Translations under genes and position numbers: made by a program
DNA from: Bacteroidaceae bacterium
Lineage (GTDB): Bacteria > Bacteroidota > Bacteroidia > Bacteroidales > Bacteroidaceae
NCBI GenBank assembly: GCA_017465905.1
Contig: JAFTVE010000043.1
Span: 1 to 56,803 of the forward strand
DNA: 56,803 nucleotides
Direction: 5' to 3'
The notes under the pieces: model-generated
Told to the model about the DNA's origin: nothing
What the model saw: only the letters and a program-made list of their open reading frames with translations
Database searches by the model: none
Shown here: in pieces, positions 42,707 through 50,911 of the stretch
Layout of the letters: every line of letters starts with the position of its first letter
How positions within the stretch are numbered: the stretch's first letter is position 1

Positions 42707-42913
42707 ATGAAAATAGAAGAAGCCATACTCTACTGCCTTGCAAGCCAGAACAGAGGCATGCGGACGGAGCAGATAGCGGAGATGATAAATCGCAACCACC
42801 TGCATATCCGTAAGGATGGGCAGCCCGTAACGTCCAATCAGGTGTATGCCGTCGTTTGCCGCTATCCCTCGATGTTTGTCAAGGCGGAGGGGCGGATAAT
42901 GTTGATGATATAA
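42707..42913 (+). CDS. Small winged-helix (HARE-HTH-like) protein
   Basis: 68 residues: AILYCLASQNRGMRTEQIAEMIN and QVYAVVCRYPSMF match the helix-turn-helix plus wing order of HARE-HTH-type domains. It may regulate the genes that follow or bind modified DNA. It overlaps the next start in TAATG. Confidence 0.75.
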   Translation: MKIEEAILYCLASQNRGMRTEQIAEMINRNHLHIRKDGQPVTSNQVYAVVCRYPSMFVKAEGRIMLMI

Positions 42914-43221
42914 TGGGAAAAATGAGCAGAATAGAAAAGGAGAAGAGGGTGGTAGGCCTAATGGTAAGGCTCTATTGCCGGCGATGCGAGGGAAACAAGG
43001 TGCTCTGTAGCGACTGTGCCGAACTGCTCAGGTATGCTGAGGCACGTCTCGACAGATGCCAGTTTGGCGAAAGCAAACCCACCTGCAAGAAGTGCCCCGT
43101 TCACTGCTATAAGCCCGACATGCGTGAGCGTATGAGGAAGGTGATGCGATGGGCAGGCCCGAGAATGATGCTCTACCATCCCCTCGAAGCCATCAAGCAT
43201 CTGATAAGGGAGAGATTATAG
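42913..43221 (+). CDS. YgbA-family (nitrous oxide-stimulated promoter) protein
   Basis: 102 residues from the overlapping ATG. Cys-rich: CRRCEGNKVLCSDC near the N-terminus, then CQFGESKPTCKKCPVHCY in the middle, and WAGPRMMLYHPLEAIKHL at the end. This family is named for genes induced by nitrogen oxides; E. coli YgbA helps recovery from nitrosative stress. The clustered Cys suggest metal binding. The start could also be the second ATG, 9 bases on. Confidence 0.85.
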   Translation: MGKMSRIEKEKRVVGLMVRLYCRRCEGNKVLCSDCAELLRYAEARLDRCQFGESKPTCKKCPVHCYKPDMRERMRKVMRWAGPRMMLYHPLEAIKHLIRERL

Positions 43222-43238
43222 ATAATAAGAACAATACT

Positions 43239-43958
43239 ATGTTGGAGTATACATTTAAAGATAAAGTAGTGATTGTAACCGGTGGTGCCAACGGAATAGG
43301 CCGATGCATTGCCGATGAGTTTCGCAATCAAGGAGCTGTGGTATATGTGATTGATAAGCAGAAGGGAGAGCACTTCGTTGGAGACATCTCCAAGAAAGAG
43401 GTGCTGGAGGCTTTTGCAAGTGAGGTGTTGAGCAAGCATGAGAAAGTGGATATCATCATCAACAATGCATTGCCACTGATGAGGGGGATTGATGAATGTT
43501 CCTACGAGGAGTTCCAGTATGCCCTGAGTGTGGGAGTTACGGCACCGTTCTATCTGGTGAAACTCTTTATGCCTCATTTGGCCGAGGGCGCATCCATCAT
43601 CAATATCTCTTCCTCGCGTGACCGCATGAGTCAGCCACAGACCGAGAGCTACACCGCTGCTAAAGGGGGCATTGCCGCACTCACTCACGCCTTGGCTGTA
43701 AGCCTGTCGGGACGAGCAAGGGTGAACTCCATTTCCCCCGGCTGGATAGATACGGCCTACACCATTTACGAAGGTCCCGATGCCACGCAGCAACCTGCGG
43801 GTAGGGTAGGGAACCCTATGGACATAGCCCATATGGTGCTGTTCCTTTGTAGCGACAAGGCCGGCTTTATTACGGGCGAGAATATCTGCATCGACGGTGG
43901 CATGACCAAGCAGATGATTTATCATGGAGACTGTGGATGGAAGTTGGAAAATATTTAG
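43239..43958 (+). CDS. Short-chain dehydrogenase/reductase
   Basis: 239 residues from the start chosen at MLEYTFKDKVVIVTGG. The NAD(P)-binding TGGANGIG and the catalytic Ser-Tyr-Lys set (Ser125 region NISSSRD, Tyr138 and Lys142 in YTAAKGG) are intact, as is the INNA word. The C-terminal segment has the classic GFITGENICIDGGMT. The substrate is unknown. The longer frame overlaps the upstream gene and is rejected. Confidence 0.9.
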   Translation: MLEYTFKDKVVIVTGGANGIGRCIADEFRNQGAVVYVIDKQKGEHFVGDISKKEVLEAFASEVLSKHEKVDIIINNALPLMRGIDECSYEEFQYALSVGVTAPFYLVKLFMPHLAEGASIINISSSRDRMSQPQTESYTAAKGGIAALTHALAVSLSGRARVNSISPGWIDTAYTIYEGPDATQQPAGRVGNPMDIAHMVLFLCSDKAGFITGENICIDGGMTKQMIYHGDCGWKLENI

Positions 43959-43972
43959 ATGTAAAATATAAT

Positions 43973-44590
43973 ATGAAAATAGAAGTAGCTCCGCAGGAAA
44001 CCACGCGTGCCGAAGCCTTTTCGCTCTGGATGACGTCTCCCATGCCGATGGTTACATTGACAAAAACATTCAATGTAACCAAAGTGCTCAAGGCAAGCAA
44101 GAGACGTGGTATCAAATTTAACACCTTGCTATGTTGGTGTATAGGAAAGGCTGCAAGTAGCATAAAAGAGTTCTATATTCTACCAGAAAAGGATAAACTC
44201 TTCAAATACGACAGTATTGCTATAAACGTAATTGTAAACAATAGCAAAGGAGGAATTAATTCTTGCGATATTGCATTTAACGATGATATCCAACAATTTG
44301 TAAGAGATTATGACGAGTTGACTATTCAAACTATAAACGAATGTAAAAGTTCATTTATAGATAACAGCATGATTATTGGAACATCGGCAATGATTCAAAC
44401 TCAACTCGATAGTATTGTAAATCAATACACCGATAAGTTTTGTAACCCCATGGTCATGTGGGGAAAATATCGCCGTAATTGGGTAAAGACAATTCTTCCC
44501 ATATCATTCCAATTTCACCATGTTCAGATGGATGGTGGTCACGGTGCCTGTTTCTTAGAACAACTTCAACAAGAGATTAATAAGTTATAA
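43973..44590 (+). CDS. CAT-like acyltransferase
   Basis: 205 residues. The C-terminal FQFHHVQMDGGHGACF matches the HHxxxDG active site of chloramphenicol acetyltransferases: His183 and Asp187. The N-terminal TLTKTFNVT and FNTLLCWCIGKA also fit. True resistance enzymes share this fold, but many chromosomal relatives have other, unknown acceptors. The gene is about 10 % more A/T-rich than its neighbours. It lies 14 bases after the SDR gene. Confidence 0.8.
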   Translation: MKIEVAPQETTRAEAFSLWMTSPMPMVTLTKTFNVTKVLKASKRRGIKFNTLLCWCIGKAASSIKEFYILPEKDKLFKYDSIAINVIVNNSKGGINSCDIAFNDDIQQFVRDYDELTIQTINECKSSFIDNSMIIGTSAMIQTQLDSIVNQYTDKFCNPMVMWGKYRRNWVKTILPISFQFHHVQMDGGHGACFLEQLQQEINKL

Positions 44591-44623
44591 TAACTTCGCA
44601 AATAGATAAGCTATTACAAATTT

Positions 44624-45655
44624 ATGATTGCATACACATTCATCGAAAAAGGAAAGTTCGCTTTGGTGGAGAAGCCGAAGCCTACATTGATAGAACCCAC
44701 CGATGCCATTGTTCGCGTGACGATGAGCAGCATCTGTACCAGCGACCTGCACATCAAGCACGGAAGCGTGCCTCGTGCCGTGCCGGGCATTACCGTTGGG
44801 CATGAAATGGTGGGTGTGGCGGAGGAAGTGGGAGCAGAAGTTACCCAGGTAAAGCCAGGCGACCGAGTGGCCGTCAACGTGGAGACCTTCTGCGGAGAGT
44901 GTTTCTTCTGCAAGAATGGCTTTGTGAACAATTGTACTGACCCGAATGGCGGTTGGGCACTTGGGTGCCGCATTGATGGCGGACAGGCTGAATATGTGCG
45001 TGTACCCCTTGCCAATCAAGGGTTGAACCGCATTCCCGATAGCGTTTCCGACGAACAGGCATTGTTTGTGGGTGATGTCCTGGCCACTGGCTTCTGGGCA
45101 GCCCGCATCTCGGAGATTACCGAGGAGGACACCGTATTAATAATAGGTGCTGGGCCGACGGGAATCTGCACGCTGCTCTGCGTGATGCTAAAGCAGCCGA
45201 AGCGCATCATCGTCTGTGAGAAGTCCGAAGAGAGACGCCGCTTCGTGCAAGCGCATTACCCCGATGTGCTGCTCACCACGCCCGAAGAATGCAAGGAGTT
45301 TGTCTTGCAGCATAGCGACCACGGCGGAGCCGACCGCGTGCTCGAAGTGGCCGGAGCCGATGACACCTTCCGCTTGGCTTGGGAGTGTGCCCGCCCAAAT
45401 GCCATCGTCACTGTAGTAGCTCTTTACGACCAGCCCCAGATACTTCCCCTGCCCGACATGTATGGCAAGAACCTCATCTTCAAGACCGGTGGTGTGGATG
45501 GTTGCGACTGCGAGGAGGTGCTTCACCTTATTGAAGCCGGAAAGATCGACACCACACTCCTCATCACGCACCGCTTCCCATTGAACGAAATCGAGGAAGC
45601 CTACCGCATCTTCGAAAATAAATTGGATGGGGTGATTAAGGTGGCAATAGTTTAA
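44624..45655 (+). CDS. Zinc-dependent alcohol dehydrogenase
   Basis: 343 residues, MDR superfamily. The catalytic zinc ligands lie in SSICTSDLH and the GHE of VGHEMVG; the structural zinc loop is CGECFFCKNGFVNNC. The Rossmann motif is IIGAGPTGI. The substrate is unknown; such enzymes often oxidise sec-alcohols or formaldehyde adducts. It is fifth in the six-gene operon. Confidence 0.92.
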   Translation: MIAYTFIEKGKFALVEKPKPTLIEPTDAIVRVTMSSICTSDLHIKHGSVPRAVPGITVGHEMVGVAEEVGAEVTQVKPGDRVAVNVETFCGECFFCKNGFVNNCTDPNGGWALGCRIDGGQAEYVRVPLANQGLNRIPDSVSDEQALFVGDVLATGFWAARISEITEEDTVLIIGAGPTGICTLLCVMLKQPKRIIVCEKSEERRRFVQAHYPDVLLTTPEECKEFVLQHSDHGGADRVLEVAGADDTFRLAWECARPNAIVTVVALYDQPQILPLPDMYGKNLIFKTGGVDGCDCEEVLHLIEAGKIDTTLLITHRFPLNEIEEAYRIFENKLDGVIKVAIV

Positions 45656-45667
45656 TTTGACGGTATT

Positions 45668-45874
45668 ATGCAACCTCCGAAGATAGGTAATTCCACCAAA
45701 GAAGAGCGCCAGGCCTATGTCGTCGAAGCCTGGAAATGCCTACATTGTTGCGACGAGTGTGGCAAGTGCCGCATCCTAAAAGGACGGGATGCCGAAGTGC
45801 TCTATGCCGACTACATCGAAGGCAAGCGGGGATATATGGACGTTACTTTGGAGATTAGAAACAGGAGCTACTGA
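45668..45874 (+). CDS. Small Cys-rich protein
   Basis: 68 residues with CLHCCDECGKCRIL (five Cys in 12 residues), like a metal- or iron-sulfur-binding knot. No known family. It lies 12 bases after the dehydrogenase gene and ends the operon. Confidence 0.7.
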   Translation: MQPPKIGNSTKEERQAYVVEAWKCLHCCDECGKCRILKGRDAEVLYADYIEGKRGYMDVTLEIRNRSY

Positions 45875-46242
45875 CGGTAGCTCCTGTCCCTTTATTGTTA
45901 AACCAAATATGTGCTTATTTTCCGATGCAACACATTTACACTATTGATTGAAAGCGTTTTAGCCTTTTGATCGGTACAACTCACATTTTTGCAATGACAC
46001 GGAAAATACTCACAAATTCATCGCTCTGATAATCAGTGATTTCGATATACGTGTTGTACCGCGCTTTTCAAGCTCATTTTCAAGTTCGTAGACGCCAAAT
46101 TGAAGTGATTTATATTCAGCCTCTTACCGCATTTGCGTTCCAAATGATTTACTAATGCAAAGATAGCGTTTTTGCTCGATATTACGCAATGATTATCGTT
46201 GTAAATTTCATAAATGCTTGATTTTTGACTCAAAAATCACTT

Positions 46243-46287
46243 ATAATTAGCCAAATCGTAAAAAATATATGAGATTTGGCTAATTAT
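46243..46287. promoter_or_regulatory. Perfect 15-base inverted repeat (candidate operator)
   Basis: ATAATTAGCCAAATC (46243-46257) and its exact reverse complement (46273-46287) have a 15-base spacer. The right arm covers the -33 region of the ATPase promoter, whose -7 element TATATTTG is at 46303-46310. It may be a repressor site. Confidence 0.6.
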
Positions 46288-46302
46288 ATCGATAATTTGC
46301 GC

Positions 46303-46310
46303 TATATTTG
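46303..46310 (+). promoter_or_regulatory. -7 element of the ATPase gene
   Basis: TATATTTG, 22 bases before the start codon. A TTTG at 46275-46278 is 24 bases upstream, longer than the consensus spacer. Confidence 0.55.
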
Positions 46311-46331
46311 TGGAGACAAAATTCTATAGTT

Positions 46332-47747
46332 ATGATAATAGGAAGAAAAGAAGAGCAGAAGATATTGCTTTCGGCAGCACAGTCTGAGTATTCAGAGTTG
46401 ATAGCAGTATATGGTCGTAGACGTGTTGGTAAAACCTATCTTATACGTGAGACTTTTGGTTATAAGTTTACATTTCAACATACTGGTTTGGCAAAAGGTA
46501 AGACAAAAGACCAGTTGTTCAGTTTTGCCATTTCACTTCGTGATGCCGGATACGACGATTGCCCAATACCACAATCGTGGCTGGAGGCATTCAGTCTGTT
46601 ATCTCATTTCTTGAAGAATTCGACAGATGAGAAAAAGACAATCTTCCTTGACGAGCTTCCATGGATGGATACACCTCGCTCAAATTTCATTTCGGCTTTT
46701 GAACATTTCTGGAATGGATGGGCTTCTGCTAGAAAGGATATTGTTTTAATTATTTGTGGCTCTGCAACTTCATGGATTATCAATAAGGTTATTAATGACC
46801 ACGGAGGTCTTCATAATCGCGTAACACAGCGCATTGCCCTTCAACCATTTACTTTGCGAGAGTGCGAAATGTTTGTTCAAAACAAGGGGCTCGAAATGAG
46901 TCGCTACCAAATTACAGAGTGTTATATGGTATTGGGTGGTATACCTTTCTATTGGAGCCTTCTTGAAAAGGGGTTGAGTTTGGCTCAAAACATCGATAAA
47001 ATGTTCTTTGCAAAGAATGGCAAATTGACCAATGAGTTCAATCAACTTTATGCATCGTTGTTTAAGTCGCCAGAACAATATATAGATGTCGTAACTGCAC
47101 TTGGCCGTAAAAAGGTTGGTATGACTCGCGAGGAAATTATGGCTGCAATTGACAAACCGAGCAATGGAGCATTGAGTAAAGTACTTGATGAATTGGAGTA
47201 CTGCGGATTTATACGGAAATATAGTGGTTATGGCAAGAAGACGAAGCAGGCAATCTATCAATTAATCGATAACTACACGCTCTTTTATTTCAAGTTTATC
47301 CAGCAAAACAAAAACAATGACGAGCATTTTTGGTCTGTGTCTATAGATTCTGCAACGCATCGGGCGTGGGGCGGATTGGCTTTTGAACGCTTATGTTTGG
47401 CACATATACAACAAATCAAAGCAGGGTTGGGTATTGCAGGAGTATTGAGTAATGTTTATTCTTGGCGAAAAGAGATGGACGAGTATAGTGAAGGTGCTCA
47501 AATTGATTTGTTGATAGATCGCAATGATCAGGTGGTAAATATCTGCGAAATGAAATACTCTTTGTCTGAGTTTTCTATCGATGCTGAGTACGAACGCAAT
47601 CTGCGCAACAAAAAGAGTGCATTCATCGAGGCAACAAATACTCGCAAGGCAGTTCATCTTACTATGGTAACTACTTATGGAATTCGTCAGAACTCTCATT
47701 CAGGAATTATACAAAGCGAAGTTACACTAGAAGATTTGTTTGTCTAA
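46332..47747 (+). CDS. Archaeal-type AAA ATPase with C-terminal nuclease-like region (DUF234)
   Basis: 471 residues from MIIGRKEEQKIL; the longer frame starts inside the promoter. Walker A is YGRRRVGKTYL, Walker B IFLDELPWMD. A winged-helix domain follows (TREEIMAAIDKPSNGALS), then a PD-(D/E)xK-like C-terminus (AQIDLLIDR and VNICEMKYS). These proteins are abundant in Bacteroidetes and in archaea, and their role is unknown. It precedes the TIR cluster by 109 bases, so it may or may not belong to it. Confidence 0.88.
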   Translation: MIIGRKEEQKILLSAAQSEYSELIAVYGRRRVGKTYLIRETFGYKFTFQHTGLAKGKTKDQLFSFAISLRDAGYDDCPIPQSWLEAFSLLSHFLKNSTDEKKTIFLDELPWMDTPRSNFISAFEHFWNGWASARKDIVLIICGSATSWIINKVINDHGGLHNRVTQRIALQPFTLRECEMFVQNKGLEMSRYQITECYMVLGGIPFYWSLLEKGLSLAQNIDKMFFAKNGKLTNEFNQLYASLFKSPEQYIDVVTALGRKKVGMTREEIMAAIDKPSNGALSKVLDELEYCGFIRKYSGYGKKTKQAIYQLIDNYTLFYFKFIQQNKNNDEHFWSVSIDSATHRAWGGLAFERLCLAHIQQIKAGLGIAGVLSNVYSWRKEMDEYSEGAQIDLLIDRNDQVVNICEMKYSLSEFSIDAEYERNLRNKKSAFIEATNTRKAVHLTMVTTYGIRQNSHSGIIQSEVTLEDLFV

Positions 47748-47856
47748 ACAAAGCTAAGATTCCTTATTCATGGCGTTTAAAATTTTGCATTACATCCTCA
47801 TAAAATATGTCCTCGAAATTTTATTGCAAGTAGAGAAAAATAATAGATATTAGATT

Positions 47857-48351
47857 ATGAAAAGACAAGTTTTTTTTAGTTTTCACTATAATCGTGATTC
47901 GTGGAGAGCGTCTCAAGTTCGCAACATGGGAAAAGTTGATGGAAACTCGACCTTTAGTGATAATGATTGGGAAGAGGTTCGCTATAAATCAGACACAAAG
48001 ATAAAAGAATGGATAGATAAACAACTTGCTATGCGTTCATGTCTAGTTGTTCTAGTAGGCTACGAAACATCTGAACGAAAGTGGGTTAAATATGAAATTG
48101 AAAAGGCTATGGAGTTACACAAAGGTATTGTTGGAATTCGTATTGATAGAATTAAAAATGCATCGGGGGAACAAGATAATGAAGGTTGTAATCCATTCTT
48201 CAATGTAATCACTCCGTCAGGACATAGGCTGTCAAACTACGTTACTTTATTCAAATCGAGTTATTGCTCAAGCGAATATGTTTATAAAGACATAAAGGAA
48301 CATATAGAAGATTTGATTGAAGATGCAATAAACAATAGATGGAATTATTAA
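47857..48351 (+). CDS. TIR-like protein 1 (ThsB-type, DUF1863)
   Basis: 164 residues. The ThsB/MTH538-type TIR fold: QVFFSFHYNRD at the N-terminus, VVLVGYETSERKWVKYEIEKA with candidate catalytic Glu80, then KGIVGIRIDRI. ThsB proteins of Thoeris sense phage and make a cyclic-ADP-ribose-type signal from NAD. The final third (FFNVITPSG, KDIKEHIEDLIEDA) fits the ThsB helix. It is the first of three TIR genes; the next gene starts 12 bases on. Confidence 0.88.
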   Translation: MKRQVFFSFHYNRDSWRASQVRNMGKVDGNSTFSDNDWEEVRYKSDTKIKEWIDKQLAMRSCLVVLVGYETSERKWVKYEIEKAMELHKGIVGIRIDRIKNASGEQDNEGCNPFFNVITPSGHRLSNYVTLFKSSYCSSEYVYKDIKEHIEDLIEDAINNRWNY

Positions 48352-48363
48352 ATACTCTGTATT

Positions 48364-48840
48364 ATGGCAAATTATGAAGCACAAGATCTCCAGTATCTTC
48401 AGATGATGCAGGAGAACATTACAAGAATGGCAGGAAATAGTGCTAATGCTAAAACTTGGCTGGTTACTATTGTTACAGGTTTTTTTGCGATTGGTTGTAG
48501 TATTAAAGATTTAGATTGGTGGTTGATTTTGGCAATAATCCCTATAGTTGTGTTCTGGTATTTAGATGCTTATTATCTAAGTTTAGAACGTGCCTTGAGA
48601 AATAGAGAGCAGGAATACATCAATCTCATGAATTCTTCAGCAGATACAGATAATAGTTTTGAGAAAAACAGACAGAACGCACTTTTCGATTTTCGACCAC
48701 TGTTCATGAGTAATGATAATGACGAGAGAAAGCTAAAAAAGACAAAGTGTATGATGTTAAACAAGTCTGTATATCCCGTCTATTTAATTATTTTATTCAT
48801 GATTATAGTTGCTACAGCTATTATAAATATGTGCAACTAA
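48364..48840 (+). CDS. Three-helix membrane protein in the TIR operon
   Basis: 158 residues. Hydrophobic helices lie at about 31-47 (TWLVTIVTGFFAIGCSI), 51-74 (WWLILAIIPIVVFWYLDAYY) and 135-157 (VYLIILFMIIVATAIINM). The stretch between helices 2 and 3 is charged and soluble. No Macro, SLOG or SAVED domain is visible. Placed between two TIR genes with 12-base gaps, it is the only membrane component and the obvious candidate effector, for example forming pores in response to a TIR product. The function is inferred. Confidence 0.7.
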   Translation: MANYEAQDLQYLQMMQENITRMAGNSANAKTWLVTIVTGFFAIGCSIKDLDWWLILAIIPIVVFWYLDAYYLSLERALRNREQEYINLMNSSADTDNSFEKNRQNALFDFRPLFMSNDNDERKLKKTKCMMLNKSVYPVYLIILFMIIVATAIINMCN

Positions 48841-48852
48841 TATCCTTCTATT

Positions 48853-49533
48853 ATGGCAAGAAACGTATTCGTATCCTACAAGTATGCAGATGAAAATGTT
48901 CAACACTTATTTGGCCATTTTCCGACCAAGGCACGTCATTATGTGGACGAGATAGAAAAGCTATTAGCTGCAGAGGAGCATATATTCTATGGAGAGCATG
49001 ATGGAGAAGATTTGTCTGATTGGTCAGAAGATGAAATTTGGCAAGAGCTAAAAGACAGAATCTTTCCCACGACGATTACTATTGTTCTAATTTCCCCAAA
49101 TATGAAAGAGGATGGGAAGTATGACAAATCGCAATGGATTCCATGGGAGATTTGTTATTCATTAAGAGAAACGGTTCGTAGTGACATGAAGAGTCATAGA
49201 AATGCAATACTCGCAGTTGTCCTGCCTGATAAACAAGGGAATTATGAATATGCATTAAAGTCAAATACATGCTGTGAGAGAGGTTGTACGACTTATATCA
49301 GAGATTGGATGTTTACAATAATTAAAGAGAATTTATTTAATAGGAAACATCCGAACATTGTTGATTGTCAAAATAATACCAGAATTTGGCATGGCGAATA
49401 TAGCTATATTCCTATGGTTAGATGGGATTATTTTAAATCTCATGTTACCTCATTAATAGAACGTGCAGAAAGAATTAAAGATGATTATGAGAAAAATGAT
49501 TCCTATACTCTACACCTTACCGTTAATAAATAA
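48853..49533 (+). CDS. TIR-like protein 2
   Basis: 226 residues. N-terminal NVFVSYKYADENVQ (strand A and the first loop) and SQWIPWEICYSLRET with candidate catalytic Glu99 match the TIR/DUF1863 core. TITIVLISPNM is the central strand. After the TIR core there is a Cys pair and an unfamiliar C-terminal part. It differs from TIR 1 in the loop between the first strand and the Glu, so the two may sense different signals. Confidence 0.85.
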   Translation: MARNVFVSYKYADENVQHLFGHFPTKARHYVDEIEKLLAAEEHIFYGEHDGEDLSDWSEDEIWQELKDRIFPTTITIVLISPNMKEDGKYDKSQWIPWEICYSLRETVRSDMKSHRNAILAVVLPDKQGNYEYALKSNTCCERGCTTYIRDWMFTIIKENLFNRKHPNIVDCQNNTRIWHGEYSYIPMVRWDYFKSHVTSLIERAERIKDDYEKNDSYTLHLTVNK

Positions 49534-49545
49534 GCATTTGAATAT

Positions 49546-50661
49546 ATGTCAATCTATTACCGCAAGCAGAATTATCGGGATATGATTTTCAGAAAAAAAC
49601 TGCATCTAAAGCATATTTCTGAGAAGTTGTTCGAGGTTATGCCAAATAATTTCTCTTTTAATGATTTCTTGTCTGCATTTAAAGAGTGCTATCCGTGTCA
49701 ATGGGAGGATATTGTGCATTATTGTAAGGAAAAGAAAAATGATTTTTATCGAAGAAGTTGTAAAGGTCTTCGTACAGTTCCATATTATACTCCAGAACAG
49801 TATTTAAAACATGCTGTTCATATGCGCTCTTTATCTAAATATTTGAATGAACAGGATAGACATAATAAGTATGCATCTTTAGTTCTTAAAGGGCAAGAGA
49901 AGAAAAGGCGTCGTAATGATAAGCTCGCTTCAAATCTTGTTTTTGTTCAAGAGGTTTGTCCACCATATATTAAAAAACTTATCAAATCATATTTCAAAAC
50001 GCGTAAAACGTCTCCTCTTGACATAAATGCACGTTATCTGATACTTCTAGAGGCAACTCAGTTCCGATGTGATGAAACGATAGAATTTTTGAATAAGATA
50101 AATGCTTGCGAGAAGAATGATGATCTTCGAGAAATGGCCTTTTATTCCCTTCAAAGACTAGGTGAAAATCCATGGTTGTCAAAGAAACGTAAAGGTAAAA
50201 GACGTCTATCAATGTTAAAACCGATTGATGTACAAAAAAATCCTACTGAATTAATGCAACTTATATACGCCAATCAACATATGTTGTATCAGGAATATGA
50301 TGTTTTTCTTTCTCATAGTTCACTTGACGTGAATGAACTTTTACAGCTAAAGGTTCTCCTTAATCAGCAAGGAAAGACTGTATATATTGATTGGATAAAC
50401 GATAGAGTAATGCTGAATCGTCAAAATCAGAATCAAGATACATGGAAAGCTCTAGAACTAAGAATGGATCAATCCAAGATGTTACTTTATGTTTTGACGG
50501 ATAATAGTATTAAATCGCCATGCACAGAAAGAGAGGTTCTGTATTTTAAGAACGCATCTAAAAGTGTAAAAGTATACAAGCCACATTCTGTTTCATTGCC
50601 CGCTCCTAGCTATTTAGATGGATGTGAATTTATAATCGAAGAACAGTTACATAACCTTTAA
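49546..50661 (+). CDS. TIR protein 3 with helical N-terminal domain
   Basis: 371 residues. A Lys/Arg-rich helical N-terminal part (about 1-245) has no family I can name. A C-terminal TIR domain starts near residue 250 with YDVFLSHSSLD and has KTVYIDWINDR, KMLLYVLTDNSIKSP and CTEREVLYF, where Glu330 occupies the usual catalytic position. The same N-terminal/TIR architecture is widespread in Bacteroidetes. It is fourth and last of the tightly spaced cluster. Confidence 0.85.
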   Translation: MSIYYRKQNYRDMIFRKKLHLKHISEKLFEVMPNNFSFNDFLSAFKECYPCQWEDIVHYCKEKKNDFYRRSCKGLRTVPYYTPEQYLKHAVHMRSLSKYLNEQDRHNKYASLVLKGQEKKRRRNDKLASNLVFVQEVCPPYIKKLIKSYFKTRKTSPLDINARYLILLEATQFRCDETIEFLNKINACEKNDDLREMAFYSLQRLGENPWLSKKRKGKRRLSMLKPIDVQKNPTELMQLIYANQHMLYQEYDVFLSHSSLDVNELLQLKVLLNQQGKTVYIDWINDRVMLNRQNQNQDTWKALELRMDQSKMLLYVLTDNSIKSPCTEREVLYFKNASKSVKVYKPHSVSLPAPSYLDGCEFIIEEQLHNL

Positions 50662-50737
50662 AAAATCATTCTAAGTATGCTTTTAAATTAAATCATTATC
50701 GCCATATTTTCATTATAAAGCATTTAATATAGTCATT

Positions 50738-50863
50738 GTGAAGAAAAAGGAGGCTCCCTCAAAATGGGAACATATAGTTCTCGAATGTGAAGTTCCTAAA
50801 GAAATGATAAAATCCATCACGCTAAATCTGCTTGTTAGATATTTAGAGAACTCAATAATATAG
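50738..50863 (+). CDS. Possible small protein after the TIR operon
   Basis: A 41-codon frame from GTG: MKKKEAPSKWEHIVLECEVP, ending NSII. Charge and hydrophobic pattern suggest a short helical peptide. It lies 76 bases after the TIR 3 stop and just before a terminator, so it may be the last gene of the operon. There is no homology to support it. Confidence 0.35.
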   Translation: MKKKEAPSKWEHIVLECEVPKEMIKSITLNLLVRYLENSII

Positions 50864-50870
50864 AATAATA

Positions 50871-50908
50871 TCGCTCCAAGCAACAGTTTTTCTGCTGACT
50901 TGGAGCGA
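50871..50908. terminator. Terminator after the TIR operon
   Basis: CGCTCCAAG pairs with CTTGGAGCG around an 18-base loop. It also serves the convergent genes. Confidence 0.75.
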
Positions 50909-50911
50909 ATC

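Larger units (their letters stand above)
45875..46331. other. Intergenic region before the ATPase gene
   Basis: A 66-codon minus-strand frame (46033-46233) reads SSKNAIFALVNHLERKCGKR and onwards but lacks a promoter and a recognisable domain; it may be a decayed gene. A 15-base perfect inverted repeat is described separately. Confidence 0.5.

Noticed and set aside
43973-44590. Chloramphenicol resistance gene
   Set aside because: The active-site pair is present but the gene sits in a metabolic-type operon and such relatives often do not acetylate chloramphenicol; only the fold is claimed.
46033-46233. 66-codon minus-strand frame before the ATPase gene
   Set aside because: It reads somewhat like a protein (FALVNHLERKCGKR) but has no start region and I could not place it in a family; left as possible relic.
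33583-50661. Reading the SIR2-like gene and the TIR genes as one Thoeris system
   Set aside because: They are 13 kb apart on opposite strands and the SIR2-like protein lacks the SLOG sensor domain of ThsA. A functional link is possible but not supported by layout.
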